Assembly: GCA_902789265.1 (NCBI GenBank)
Contig: CADANR010000008.1
Coordinates: 1-36,417 of the forward strand
Origin: an uncultured Lachnospiraceae bacterium
Lineage (GTDB): Bacteria > Bacillota > Clostridia > Lachnospirales > Lachnospiraceae
Length of the DNA: 36,417 bases
Reading direction: 5' to 3'
Numbering within the stretch: position 1 is the first letter of the stretch; each line of letters starts with the position of its first letter. Under the pieces are notes generated by a model. The model was not told where the DNA came from, did no database searches, and worked only from the letters and a program-made list of their open reading frames with translations. Positions 25,913-35,000 of this stretch are shown in pieces. A program made the translations under genes and the position numbers.

Positions 25913-26707
25913 ATGAAAATAGGTTTTATCGGACTTGGAAATATGGCAAGAGCCATCATCGGCGGAATTATTGAGAAAGGTAACATCAAACCGAGTGAAA
26001 TTATCGGTTCCGATATTTCTCTTGCTGCAGCAGAGAGTGCAAAGAAGGATTTTAAAATCAAGGTCTGCATGGAGAATGCCATGGTTGCGGAGCAGGCAGA
26101 TGTTTTAATTCTTGCGGTAAAACCCCAGTATCTGGAATATGCGCTGGAAGGCATTAAGCCCGTTTTAAAGAAAAATGTTATCGTAATTTCCATCGTTGCG
26201 GGAAAAGATATTGCCTACCTTGAGGGGCAGCTAGGCAAGACACACAGTATCGTACGCTGCATGCCGAATACCCCGGCTCTGGTCGGAGAGGGATGTACCG
26301 CATATACTCCGAATGCGAAAGTCAGTGAGTCCCAGCTGGATATTGCTGCTGAATTAATCCGCTGCTTCGGAAAAGCATTCCAGGTTCCCGAAACCATGAT
26401 GGATGCAGTAGTCGGTGTCAGCGGAAGTGCTCCGGCATATGTATTCATGTTTATAGAAGCAATGGCTGACGGTGCCGTTGCGGAAGGAATGCCGAGAAAG
26501 ATGGCATATGAATTTGCGACACAGGCTGTTTTCGGAAGCGCAAAACTGATGATGGAGACCGGAAAGCATCCGGGTGAACTTAAAGATATGGTATGTTCCC
26601 CTGCGGGAACCACGATTGAAGCCGTTCGTGTGCTTGAGGAAGGAAATTTCCGTGCAACCGTGATGGATGCGGTAATTGAATGTGCGGAGAAGTCGAAAAT
26701 GTTATAG
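25913..26707 (+). CDS. proC: Pyrroline-5-carboxylate reductase
   Basis: ProC makes proline from pyrroline-5-carboxylate with NAD(P)H. The 264-residue protein starts with the Rossmann motif GFIGLGNMA, then has LAVKPQYLE, VRCMPNTPALVGEG and the C-terminal dimerisation signature SGSAPAYVFMFIEAMADGAV with SPAGTTIEAVRVLE. Length is normal. A strong GGAGG lies before the ATG. No obvious promoter is seen in the AT-rich gap upstream. A terminator-type hairpin follows at 26815. Confidence 0.96.
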   Translation: MKIGFIGLGNMARAIIGGIIEKGNIKPSEIIGSDISLAAAESAKKDFKIKVCMENAMVAEQADVLILAVKPQYLEYALEGIKPVLKKNVIVISIVAGKDIAYLEGQLGKTHSIVRCMPNTPALVGEGCTAYTPNAKVSESQLDIAAELIRCFGKAFQVPETMMDAVVGVSGSAPAYVFMFIEAMADGAVAEGMPRKMAYEFATQAVFGSAKLMMETGKHPGELKDMVCSPAGTTIEAVRVLEEGNFRATVMDAVIECAEKSKML

Positions 26708-26814
26708 TCACTCGCTTTGTTTCGTCTTGTATATATTTACCAAATGGGACGGGCGAGTAAATGAATTCTCCGTCATATCGACGGAAAATGAAAAATTGAA
26801 AAGAAAAATATGTA

Positions 26815-26854
26815 AAAAACCATGTAAATTTTAACTAAAAGTTACATGGTTTTT
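26815..26854. terminator. Terminator downstream of proC
   Basis: AAAAACCATGTAA (26815-26827) and TTACATGGTTTTT (26842-26854) are complementary around a 14-base AT-rich loop. The flanking A and T tracts suit both directions. The 110 bases between proC and this hairpin hold only a small hairpin, TCCGTC..GACGGA, near 26770. Confidence 0.85.
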
Positions 26855-26895
26855 CTTTATTAAAAAGGTCAAAATACTGATTTTATGCGGAAAAT

Positions 26896-26924
26896 TTGAC
26901 ATCCTCCACATGATTTGATATTAT
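26896..26924 (+). promoter_or_regulatory. Strong promoter of the cell-wall hydrolase gene
   Basis: TTGACA (26896-26901), a 17-base spacer and TATTAT (26919-26924) match 6/6 and 5/6. The start point is near 26931, giving an AT-rich leader of about 120 bases before the ATG at 27051. Confidence 0.85.
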
Positions 26925-26929
26925 ACTTT

Positions 26930-27020
26930 TGTAACAAAAATGTAACATTTTACATAATTTAGTAATTATGTAAATCTACCGTTTAGAACTACAGGAAACA
27001 ATTTGTTACAAACATGTAAT
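26930..27020 (+). promoter_or_regulatory. Two WalR-like boxes and a palindrome in the leader
   Basis: TGTAAC-AAAAA-TGTAAC (26930-26946) and TGTTAC-AAACA-TGTAAT (27004-27020) both fit the published WalR (YycF) consensus of two TGT(A/T)A(A/T/C) hexamers five bases apart. Between them TTTACATAATT (26949-26959) and AATTATGTAAA (26964-26974) form a perfect 11-bp palindrome. The first box covers the expected transcription start, a position associated with repression. The downstream gene is a cell-wall hydrolase, the class WalR controls. Confidence 0.55.
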
Positions 27021-27050
27021 ACGTTTTTTGCAGTAATTTTTGGAGGATTT

Positions 27051-28202
27051 ATGAAAGCTACATTGCGTAAACGGTTTATGACCGGAAGCTTTGCCACAGT
27101 ACTTGCTTTTCTGACTGTGATTTCCGGAAATACCGCGATAGCAAAAGGAGATGCGGCATTTAATTTATCCGCAGGTTCTGCACTCGGAACTGTTTCCGTG
27201 GCAGACAATATGGATTTCGTTGAAATGAATTTATCCGCAGGTGCATCGGGAGTTGTTGAGACATCCTATCTCGATACTCCGGAGGAAATGGACGAATATA
27301 AGGCAAAATATGAAGAACAGCTTCAGGCGGAACGCAACGAGCGTTACAGACTGGCGATGGCGAAGACTTCCGATTATGTGAATGTCAGAACCAACCCGGA
27401 TACCGAGTCGGATCGTGTGGGCGTGATTTATAAGAATTGCGGTGGTCAGATTCTTGAGCGTGCGAACGGATGGACCAAGATTGAGTCCGGCGAAGTTGTA
27501 GGCTGGGTTTCCAATGATTACCTTTATTTAGATGAAAGCGCTGAGGAGTATGCAGAGCAGGTTTGCAAGACTTACGCAAATGTTGATACGCAGGCACTTC
27601 GCGTACGTACCGAACCCGGTGAAGAGACCGAGATTATCGGACTTTTGGAGGTTGGTACCGATCTTGAGACAGTAGCGGATGATAATCCGGATGATGGCTG
27701 GACCAAGGTTTTATATCAGGGCAAGGTCGGATATGTATCTTCCGATTATATTACATTAAGCCTTGATATCCCGAGCGGTGAAACCCTTGAGGAGATTGAA
27801 GAAAGAGAACGTCTGGCAGCGCTTGAGAAAGCAAAGCTTGTTACCACTTATAATTCCGTGCAGGCCAATGTGGATGATACCACGCTTCTTGCTGCAATCA
27901 TTCAGTGTGAAGCAGGAAACCAGTGCTACGAAGGAAAGCTTGCAGTCGGTGCAGTTGTATGTAACCGTATCAGAAGCGGAAGCTTCCCGAACAACGTTCA
28001 TGATGTAGTTTACCAGCGCGGACAGTTCACTCCTGCAAGTAGCGGAAGTCTTGCCAGGGCTTTGGCAACCGGAATCAGTGATTCCTGCCGCCAGGCAGCA
28101 GCGGAAGCACTTGCCGGTGCAACGAATGTCGGTAATGCATGCCACTTCAGAAGATCCGGTGGACGCGAAGGCGTTACAATCGGAGATCACGTATTCTATT
28201 AA
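27051..28202 (+). CDS. Exported SH3-domain cell-wall hydrolase (SleB/CwlJ type)
   Basis: The 383-residue secreted protein probably cleaves peptidoglycan. A signal peptide occupies about residues 1-35 (basic start, hydrophobic core, TAIAKG region). Two bacterial SH3 domains follow: about 100-160 (VNVRTNPDTESDRVGVIY...GWTKIE...GWVSNDYL) and about 180-245 (LRVRTEPGEETEIIGLL...GWTKVLYQGKVGYVSSDYI). A short charged helix and a SleB-like hydrolase domain (about 275-383) end the protein, with IIQCEAGNQ (catalytic Glu287 expected), AVGAVVCNRI, the VYQRGQFTP segment and HFRRSGG. The ATG at 27051 has GGAGG upstream; an in-frame TTG at 27003 would break the signal peptide. Although SleB acts in spore germination, such SH3 fusions are also vegetative enzymes. 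Confidence 0.9.
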   Translation: MKATLRKRFMTGSFATVLAFLTVISGNTAIAKGDAAFNLSAGSALGTVSVADNMDFVEMNLSAGASGVVETSYLDTPEEMDEYKAKYEEQLQAERNERYRLAMAKTSDYVNVRTNPDTESDRVGVIYKNCGGQILERANGWTKIESGEVVGWVSNDYLYLDESAEEYAEQVCKTYANVDTQALRVRTEPGEETEIIGLLEVGTDLETVADDNPDDGWTKVLYQGKVGYVSSDYITLSLDIPSGETLEEIEERERLAALEKAKLVTTYNSVQANVDDTTLLAAIIQCEAGNQCYEGKLAVGAVVCNRIRSGSFPNNVHDVVYQRGQFTPASSGSLARALATGISDSCRQAAAEALAGATNVGNACHFRRSGGREGVTIGDHVFY

Positions 28203-28223
28203 TAAATTGATAAACAAAACCTG

Positions 28224-28254
28224 AAATCCCGGTGGAGAAATCCGCCGGGATTTT
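28224..28254 (+). terminator. Terminator of the hydrolase gene
   Basis: AAATCCCGGTGG (28224-28235) pairs with CCGCCGGGATTT (28242-28253), with one G-T pair, around a six-base loop and ends in TTTTCTT. Confidence 0.9.
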
Positions 28255-28263
28255 CTTGTGCCG

Positions 28264-28327
28264 GAGATCGCCACGGGGATGTCGCCACAGGGATGTCGCC
28301 ACAGGGACAGTCCCTCTGGTGACATTT
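28264..28327. repeat. Family 1 repeat with tandem half-arms
   Basis: A complete copy at 28294-28327 (TGTCGCCACAGGGACAG then TCCCTCTGGTGACATTT) is preceded by further left half-arms in tandem. One is a 14-base unit, GATGTCGCCACAGG or GGG, at 28278-28291. Before it lies a shortened unit, GATCGCCACGGG, ending at 28277. The two arms of the complete copy do not match fully (GTCGCC against GGTGAC). It lies between the hydrolase terminator and the argF promoter. Confidence 0.8.
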
Positions 28328-28331
28328 GGGG

Positions 28332-28359
28332 TTACATCCACCGGGATTTGTGATACACT
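28332..28359 (+). promoter_or_regulatory. argF promoter
   Basis: TTACAT (28332-28337), a 16-base spacer and TACACT (28354-28359) with TG one base upstream (TGATACACT) form a plausible extended -10 promoter. No ArgR box was recognised. Confidence 0.55.
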
Positions 28360-28399
28360 AGTAGTATCTTTTTTCTATAGAAGACAGGGAGGTAAGATT

Positions 28400-29407
28400 A
28401 TGGCAGTCAGCTTAAAAGGAAGGGATTTCCTTACATTAAAAGATTTCACGAAGGAAGAAATTGAATATCTGCTTGACCTGGCAGCAGATTTGAAAGAGAA
28501 AAAGAAAAACGGCATACTCACAAAAGATGCCTTAATGGGTAAAAATATTGCGCTCATATTTGAAAAGACTTCCACCAGAACCCGCTGTTCGTTTGAGGTT
28601 GCGGGACATGACCTGGGTATGGAAGTAACGTATCTGGATCCCGCGGGCAGCCAGATCGGAAAAAAGGAATCCATTGCGGATACCGCAAGAGTATTAAGCC
28701 GTATGTTTGACGGTATTGAATACCGTGGTTACGGTCAGTCTATTGTCGAGGAACTTGCAAAGTACTCGGATGTGCCGGTTTGGAACGGACTGACCAATGA
28801 ATATCATCCGACACAGATGCTTGCAGACCTCCTTACAATCCGTGAGCAGCTCGGCAGACTGGAAGGTGTGAAATTAACATACATGGGTGATGCCCGTTAC
28901 AACATGGGTAACTCGTTGATGATTGCGTGTGCAAAAATGGGCATGCATTTTACCGCGTGTGCACCGAGGGCTTATTTCCCGAATAAGAAGCTGATTGCAG
29001 AATGCGAAGAATATGCAAAAATTTCCGGCGCAACGCTTACATTTGAAGAAGATGTAAAGAAGGGCACGGAAGGCGCGGATGTTATTTATACGGATATCTG
29101 GGTATCCATGGGCGAACCGGATGAGGTTTGGCAGGAGCGTATTGATGCGCTTCGTCCTTACTGCGTCACGATGGATGTCATGAAGAACGGTGCGGATGAT
29201 GTGATTTTCTTACACTGCCTACCTTCGTATCATGATCGCAATACTACCATCGGCAAGGCTGTCGGCGAGAAGTTCGGCCTGATGGAACTGGAAGTTACAA
29301 ATGAAGTGTTTGAGTCTTCTTATTCCAAGGTTTTTGACGAGGCAGAGAACAGAATGCATACCATCAAGGCAATGATGGCAGCTACTTTGGGCGCATTCGA
29401 GAAATAA
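28400..29407 (+). CDS. argF: Ornithine carbamoyltransferase
   Basis: This enzyme joins carbamoyl phosphate and ornithine to give citrulline, either in arginine synthesis or, reversed, in arginine breakdown. At 335 residues it is full length. The carbamoyl-phosphate site is STRTR (Ser58-Arg62) in [36 protein letters not shown] and the ornithine-site HCLPSYHD (His272, Cys273) are present. No arginine deiminase genes are near, so the anabolic role is favoured. GGGAGGT precedes the ATG at 28400; the frame is open upstream through the repeat but has no better start. Confidence 0.95.
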   Translation: MAVSLKGRDFLTLKDFTKEEIEYLLDLAADLKEKKKNGILTKDALMGKNIALIFEKTSTRTRCSFEVAGHDLGMEVTYLDPAGSQIGKKESIADTARVLSRMFDGIEYRGYGQSIVEELAKYSDVPVWNGLTNEYHPTQMLADLLTIREQLGRLEGVKLTYMGDARYNMGNSLMIACAKMGMHFTACAPRAYFPNKKLIAECEEYAKISGATLTFEEDVKKGTEGADVIYTDIWVSMGEPDEVWQERIDALRPYCVTMDVMKNGADDVIFLHCLPSYHDRNTTIGKAVGEKFGLMELEVTNEVFESSYSKVFDEAENRMHTIKAMMAATLGAFEK

Positions 29408-29410
29408 AAT

Positions 29411-29444
29411 TGTCACCAGGGGGACAGTCCCTGTGGTGACATTT
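29411..29444. repeat. Family 1 repeat between argF and the DUF6145-like gene
   Basis: TGTCACCA, then GGGGGACAGTCCC, then TGTGGTGACATTT form a hairpin with a perfect outer stem TGTCACCA/TGGTGACA and an inner GGGA/TCCC stem. It begins three bases after the argF stop codon. The ribosome binding site AGGAGA of the next gene starts at the first base after it. Confidence 0.9.
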
Positions 29445-29453
29445 AGGAGAAAT

Positions 29454-29804
29454 ATGGAAAGAGTTGTAATTTGCGGGGCAAATGCCTACGAGCAAAAGTA
29501 TTATTTTAATAAGGATTTCGATAAAATACCGGACTCCATGAAGGATGAACTGCATATCATCTGTGTGCTGTTTACGGAAGAAGCTGGCGGAATCTTTACC
29601 ATTGGATTTGATGATGAAGGCGAACTTTTCATGGAAACAATGGCGGAGGAAGAAGATATCACCTACGATGAGATTGCCGCAGGAATGCTGGTAAAGCAGA
29701 TCCGCGATAACCGGCAGGAGATGTTTGAGGCACTGTCTCTTTACTACAGGGCGATTGTGCTGAAAGAACCGATTGATTCACTGCTTGGAGAAGACGGTGA
29801 GTAA
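29454..29804 (+). CDS. Small conserved protein, DUF6145-like
   Basis: This 116-residue acidic cytoplasmic protein begins MERVVICGANAYEQKYYFN, followed by IPDSMKDELHIICVLFTEEAGGIFTIGFDDEGEL, ETMAEEEDITYDEIAAGMLV and FEALSLYYRAIVL. I recall this pattern as DUF6145, typical of Lachnospiraceae next to argF or coaX; it was not searched. No catalytic motif is apparent. The ATG at 29454 is set by AGGAGA at 29445-29450; the frame extends back into the repeat (GTG at 29433), where initiation is unlikely. Function unknown. Confidence 0.85.
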   Translation: MERVVICGANAYEQKYYFNKDFDKIPDSMKDELHIICVLFTEEAGGIFTIGFDDEGELFMETMAEEEDITYDEIAAGMLVKQIRDNRQEMFEALSLYYRAIVLKEPIDSLLGEDGE

Positions 29805-29814
29805 TTTTTTTTGA

Positions 29815-29870
29815 TGTCGCCATGAGGGCAAATTGTCAGCTACGCTGACAACTTTAGTCCCGGTGGCGAC
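29815..29870. repeat. Family 1 repeat variant with an inserted hairpin
   Basis: Outer arms TGTCGCCA and TGGCGAC flank GAGGG and TCCCGG as in other copies. The central ACAG is replaced by about 29 bases that contain TTGTCAGC-TACG-CTGACAA, a separate perfect hairpin with a TACG tetraloop. It sits ten bases after the preceding stop codon. Confidence 0.8.
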
Positions 29871-29880
29871 AAAAATAAAA

Positions 29881-29914
29881 CGTCACCACGGGGACAGTCC
29901 CGGTGGTGACATTT
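29881..29914. repeat. Family 1 repeat before coaX
   Basis: CGTCACCACGGGGACAG followed by TCCCGGTGGTGACATTT folds into the same hairpin, with arms GTCACCA/TGGTGAC. It is separated from the preceding variant by an A-rich link (AAAAATAAAA). The coaX ribosome binding site GGGAG starts three bases after it. Confidence 0.9.
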
Positions 29915-29927
29915 ACGGGAGAAAAAT

Positions 29928-30698
29928 ATGATTCTGTGTATCGATGTAGGAAATACGAATACAAATTTCGGTGTATATGAAGACGAAAAGCTTCTGGTGA
30001 TGTTTAAACTGACGTCAAAACTCGACAGAACATCCGATGAGTTCGGACTCAGCATCAGCGAACTGTTGCGTTTGAACAATATTGAAAAGGGACAGATTAC
30101 AGGAGTCTGCATTGCGAGTGTTGTTCCGAATGTAATGCATTCCCTGATTACAGCAATTGAGAGATATTTAAATTGCAGACCCATCATTGTCGGACCGGGA
30201 ACGAAAACGGGTATCAGTATCAAAACCGACAATCCGCGTGAACTCGGTGCGGACCGTATTGTAGATGCGGTTGCTGCTTATAAAAAATACGGCGGACCGG
30301 TTCTGGTGCTTGATTTCGGAACAGCGACCACATACGATCTGATTACGGAAGACGGTTCCTTTATTGTCGGCATTACGGCACCCGGAATCAGGATTTCCGC
30401 GAAGGCACTCTGGGAAGATACGGCGAAACTTCCGGAAATTGAAATCAAGAAACCGGCATCCATCCTTGCTACGGAAACCGTATCCTCCATGCAGGCAGGT
30501 CTTGTTTATGGCCAGATCGGACAGGCAGAATACATCATTGAAAAGGTAAAAGAAGAGAGTAAACTCGATAATATCAAGGTTATTGCAACCGGCGGACTTG
30601 GCAGGATTATCAGTGAAGAAACCAAGAAGATTGATGTTTATGATCAGTTCCTTACCCTGGAGGGACTCCGCTTAATATACGAGAAGAATCATCGATAA
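29928..30698 (+). CDS. coaX: Type III pantothenate kinase CoaX
   Basis: CoaX phosphorylates pantothenate, the first step of coenzyme A synthesis. The 256-residue protein belongs to the ASKHA fold. The N-terminal phosphate loop is [12 protein letters not shown] (residues 5-16). The pantothenate-site region is [30 protein letters not shown], followed by [20 protein letters not shown] and GGLGRII. GGGAG precedes the ATG. BirA, often adjacent in Firmicutes, is absent here. It is co-directional with argF and dusB, with family 1 repeats at both ends of the gene. Confidence 0.95.
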   Translation: MILCIDVGNTNTNFGVYEDEKLLVMFKLTSKLDRTSDEFGLSISELLRLNNIEKGQITGVCIASVVPNVMHSLITAIERYLNCRPIIVGPGTKTGISIKTDNPRELGADRIVDAVAAYKKYGGPVLVLDFGTATTYDLITEDGSFIVGITAPGIRISAKALWEDTAKLPEIEIKKPASILATETVSSMQAGLVYGQIGQAEYIIEKVKEESKLDNIKVIATGGLGRIISEETKKIDVYDQFLTLEGLRLIYEKNHR

Positions 30699-30730
30699 AT
30701 CGAGTAGGGTAATCCCCTGCTTATAAAAAA

Positions 30731-30803
30731 TGTCGCCAGAGGGACAGTCCCCGTGGCGACAAAAATAAAATGTCACCAGAGGGACAGTCCCTGTGGTGAC
30801 ATC
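30731..30803. repeat. Two family 1 repeats between coaX and dusB
   Basis: Copy one (30731-30760) has arms TGTCGCCA and TGGCGAC; copy two (30771-30803) has TGTCACCA and TGGTGACA. Both share GAGGGACAGTCCC centrally and are linked by AAAAATAAAA. The G/A difference in one arm is matched by C/T in the other, so each hairpin stays paired. Copy two ends two bases before the AAAGG of dusB. Confidence 0.92.
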
Positions 30804-30816
30804 GAAAGGCGAAGCA

Positions 30817-31857
30817 ATGCAAATTGGCAACGTCACACTCCCAAATCCATATATACTGGCACCAATGGCAGGCGTTACCGACCTGCCTTTTCGTGTGTTA
30901 TGCGCAGAAATGGGCGCTGGGATGGTGTGCACGGAGATGATTTCCGCCAAAGCCCTTTCCTTTAAGAATAAAAATACATACGCCATGCTGAAAACTGCCC
31001 CGGAAGAGGGAATCGTATCCTTGCAGATCTTCGGGTCCGAGCCGGAGCTGATGGGTGAAGTGGCAGCTACCCTTGAGGAATATTCTTTCCAAATCCTGGA
31101 TATCAACATGGGATGTCCGGTACCGAAAGTGGCGGGCAACGGGGAAGGAAGTGCACTGCTTAAGGATCCGGCGCTTGCGGGAAGAATCATGAAATGTGTT
31201 TCTTCTTCCACAAAGAAACCGGTTACGGCCAAAATCAGACTCGGATTCGACAAGGACCATATTAATGCCGTGGAAGTTGCAAAGATATTGGAAGATAACG
31301 GAGCCGCTGCAATTACGGTACATGGCAGAACGAGAGAGCAGTATTATTCCGGGGAAGCGGACTGGGAAGCAATTGCGAAAGTAAAAGAAGCAGTTTCCAT
31401 ACCGATAATCGGGAACGGAGATGTGAAGGATTCGGAAAGCGCCCGGAAGATGTTCGAAATTACAAACTGTGACGGAATTGCAATCGGACGTGCAGCCCGC
31501 GGAAATCCCTGGATTTTCCGCAATTTCACACAGGAAGCTGATAGTAGCGCATTTCATGACGCAGGTTTTTCTGCCGATATACAGAAAACCGCTACCACGA
31601 TTTCCGCCACAAACATGTCTGCCAATGCCCAGATGACCGGTAAGCCCCACTGGCCGGAGCTTTCCGCCATGATACTCCGCCACGCAGAGATGCTGGTGGA
31701 AGAAAAAGGCGAGTATACAGCCATACGCGAGATGCGACAGCACATTGCGTGGTACAGTGCCGGGATGCGAGGAGCTACGGCACTCAGGAGAAAAGTCAAC
31801 GAGATTAATACCCTGAACGATTTACAGCGGATTCTCTCCGAGAATCATACGAATTAG
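30817..31857 (+). CDS. dusB: tRNA-dihydrouridine synthase DusB
   Basis: DusB reduces uridine to dihydrouridine in the tRNA D-loop using FMN and NADPH. The 346-residue protein begins with the TIM barrel: the LAPMAGVTDLPFR region, GAGMVCTEMISAKAL, the catalytic Cys in INMGCPVPKV, the AKIRLG segment, AITVHGRTREQYYSG and GNGDV/AIGRAARGNPW for FMN phosphate. A helical tRNA-binding domain follows. Residues about 239-278 are a Ser/Thr/Ala-rich stretch that looks like an insertion at the domain border. The ATG at 30817 with AAAGG upstream is preferred over the GTG at 30793, which lies inside a family 1 repeat. Confidence 0.94.
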   Translation: MQIGNVTLPNPYILAPMAGVTDLPFRVLCAEMGAGMVCTEMISAKALSFKNKNTYAMLKTAPEEGIVSLQIFGSEPELMGEVAATLEEYSFQILDINMGCPVPKVAGNGEGSALLKDPALAGRIMKCVSSSTKKPVTAKIRLGFDKDHINAVEVAKILEDNGAAAITVHGRTREQYYSGEADWEAIAKVKEAVSIPIIGNGDVKDSESARKMFEITNCDGIAIGRAARGNPWIFRNFTQEADSSAFHDAGFSADIQKTATTISATNMSANAQMTGKPHWPELSAMILRHAEMLVEEKGEYTAIREMRQHIAWYSAGMRGATALRRKVNEINTLNDLQRILSENHTN

Positions 31858-31903
31858 CCTGCACAGAAGAAGATAAAAAAAGTTTAAAAAACCCATAAAT
31901 TTG

Positions 31904-31921
31904 TTGGACATCCGTTGGACA
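31904..31921 (+). promoter_or_regulatory. 11-bp spaced direct repeat upstream of the 1021-residue gene
   Basis: GTTGGACAT occurs twice, with TTGGACA at 31904-31910 and 31915-31921, one helical turn apart. It may be a regulator site or overlapping -35 elements. A TATAAC at 31930-31935 is 20 bases from the first copy, which is not ideal. The rest of the 192-base gap to the gene is AT-rich and shows no terminator after dusB. Confidence 0.4.
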
Positions 31922-32049
31922 TACAAGTGTATAACTGTAATCGAAAATCAGACATTATATATGATATTAATTGATTTATCAGCAGTATTCAGGTGCAGAA
32001 TGTATCAATACTTAAGCAATCATTTTTCATATAAGGAGAGGTGAATATT

Positions 32050-35000
32050 ATGCCGAATTACAGTCAGATGTCAGCCAAAGAACTCGGACAGGAGCATCGT
32101 CAGAAATTAATTGAATTAGACAAACTCAAAATGAAAAATCTGGACAATGCATGTGCAGAGATTTTTTTCATGCAGCCTTTGGTTGATTTCTTAAAAAAGG
32201 GTATTCTTTCGAAGACCAAAGGTATAGACAACCAGGACAACCAGATTGAAACATGGCTGAAGAGTCGTGAAACGAAGAACAGACTTGTTGCAATGATGGA
32301 ACTTGAAGAAAAGGCTGTGAACATCATAAAGCTTGGCTGTAAGCTGCAGGAAAATAAAGAACTCACCATTAAAGAGTGGGAGACTCTGGAGGCAGATGCA
32401 AGGCGGGTTGCCGACATTACATCGGGAGTCATGAGAGTCAATAATTTTACCGATTTTGATGAAACTGCCGAAATTCCTTTAAAGCAGATGATTGCGCCGG
32501 CGAAAGACGGAAAAGATCTTTATACCCTCAGCGCCATGATGGGAAGTTATGCCCTGTCCATGCAGCCGATTTCGACGACGTATATTTCCAAAGAAACCGG
32601 TTTGGAGGAGAAATATAAGCTTGACGCATTAACCCCGGAACAGGGCGAATTAAACAGCCTCGTTTCCGCACTGGATGCAAGGGTTTCCGAATACGTATAC
32701 AACGCAAAGAAGGAAGTAAAGAATGCGGAAAAACTAAATAATCCGGAACTATTAAAAGAAAAAGAAGCAGAATTATACAATGCCATGCAGATGAAGAGGG
32801 ATTGCGTGGTTGTTATGAAGACCGGATATACTGCGATTAAGCCGGAAGAGTGGAAGGCGTATGCCAATAAATTTGTGGACTTCGTTGAGCAGTATAAAGA
32901 CCATGAGGCAGTCGGATTTGTAAAAAATCTCCCGGCCTTCGAACACGTGAAAGCAAACTTTATTAATCCCGTAGCCAAAGCAGGAAATATCATTGAAAAC
33001 AACATAAACGCAAACAATATTAACGCAAACGAAATCAACAACAATATCGAAAACGACAATAACATAAATATCAATATTATAGACAACAAGTCCGAGAATA
33101 ACGATCTCAATGACCTTGAGGACAGAATCGAAGATGTCAACGATATCGACGGGGAAGAACTGAATGATAATCAGCAAAAAGAACCCGAAGAAGAGTTGAC
33201 CGAAGAGGAAAAACAAAAAAGAACAGTAAAAGAGAATGCCATCAAAGCACTGGTAGAAAGCCAGTCCGAAGATGATAAAAAGCTCGAAAAAAGAATTAAA
33301 TTAAATGAAGACGAGAGAATTCTTTCGGGCAAAGTCATGAAATATAATGATACATACGGAGTTTTTTCACTTGTCCGCAACGTCAGAATGCCGGAACTCT
33401 TTACGGAGATTCAGTTAGATGATACCAAGGGTGAGAAGATTAAAGTTGTAAACCTAAACGGTATGGACTCCGTTCAGGCATCCGGCAAGAGAGAGGAGCT
33501 TTCTTTCAATATCGACCGCATCGGAGCAACTCCGGAAAAATCGGCAGTTCTTTACGGAATGCTTGAAGGCTGGAAAAAAACCATGGCAAAGGATCTGGAA
33601 ACGTTTCGGAAACTGCTTGAGAACACGCAGGATAAACCCGACGCGAATTTTAATAGTTTCAGAACTGAGGGACCGAGAGACTATCAGCAGCTTGCTCAGG
33701 CAATTTCCAATTGCAGGAATCTTCTGAATACTGAGGGTACATCTCCGAACCGACTCCTTGCTGCATTTACAGATCTTAAGAAAAAAGAAGATAAATATGT
33801 AAGCAAACATACGCCCGTATGGCGCGGTCATACATCCGAGCAAACCGCGGAGCGCTTCAAAATTATTCAGAGCATGAGCGAACTTACTGCAATTCATAAT
33901 AACCTGTTCAAAGATACGCTTACGAAACTGAATGCAAATATGAAGGCAGTTGCGGAAAAGGAACATAACAGAGCCGACAGAAATCTCGTTGCCGGAGATC
34001 TCAATTTCCGTTCTCTTAAGCAAAGAGTAAACGCGCCTTTCGGACAGGCAATTAATGATGATCCCGACAATGCGATGATAGCAGAGAACAACTCGAAAAA
34101 GGAAGAACTGAACAAGCTCGGACAGGCAGCTATGGAATCCGCAAAGAATAAGGCAGAGAAGAAGATGCTAACAGACCGCTTCGTCAGAAAGACCGGTCTT
34201 GACACGGAAGAGAAACGGATTAATTTTGATCCTTACAGGAATCCTGATCGTGATGTGGAAATAGCTGCAAAGAACTTCCTTGCACAGAAATACTTAAAAC
34301 TGTTGAATAAAAAGGATATGGAATTGGAAGACGTAATCGGCTTAAACGAGCAGATTCGCGTGAAGCCGTTTGAGAAGGAGTTAAAATCTCTTTCCAACGA
34401 TCCGTATTTTGGGATAGTAGTCAGAAAGAATCCGAAGGACTGGGTTACCAAATGGGCCTTTGTAGATGAGTTGTCGGAACAATACAAACAGAAAGCGAAA
34501 GAAGATGTCATTGATTATTCCGATGAGGAAGGACTTCGCCAATTGTATGATGAAATTGACGATATTTTAAATCCGAGGGAAAAGCTATCAAATGATGTTC
34601 CCGGAGAAGGGATTATTTATGATGAAATGGAGAATAACAAGCCGTTAAGCAAAAGGGAAAGTGAATGGAAAGCCCATACCGTTCTTGCAGAGCATCTTGT
34701 AAACATTGCCATCACTAAGCCGGAAAATGCAGACGTTCTCCATATGCTTGCCAATACACCGGAAGAAGACAGAGATATTATCTATGAGGATGTTGCGGAT
34801 TATCTTATGCATATATCGGCGAAGCTTCCCGATAATCCGAATAAATTACAGAACGCTGTAAAAGACAGGATGAGCAACTCCCTCCTTGCAAGCTCTGTTG
34901 CAAGGCGTGTTCGGAACTACTATGAAACCTATGCCGTCATGGATAAGGAAAGCCTGGAATTTGATGTTAAAACGAAGTTCCGGGAAGCTGTGAGAGAAGC

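Noticed and set aside
28264-30803. Possible CRISPR-like repeat cluster
   Set aside because: Repeats are palindromic, irregularly spaced, separated by whole genes and have no unique spacers of constant length; no cas genes.
33454-34023. - strand frames opposite the 1021-residue gene
   Set aside because: The + frame is continuous with a good ribosome binding site; the antisense frames lack start signals and resemble complements of helical coding sequence.
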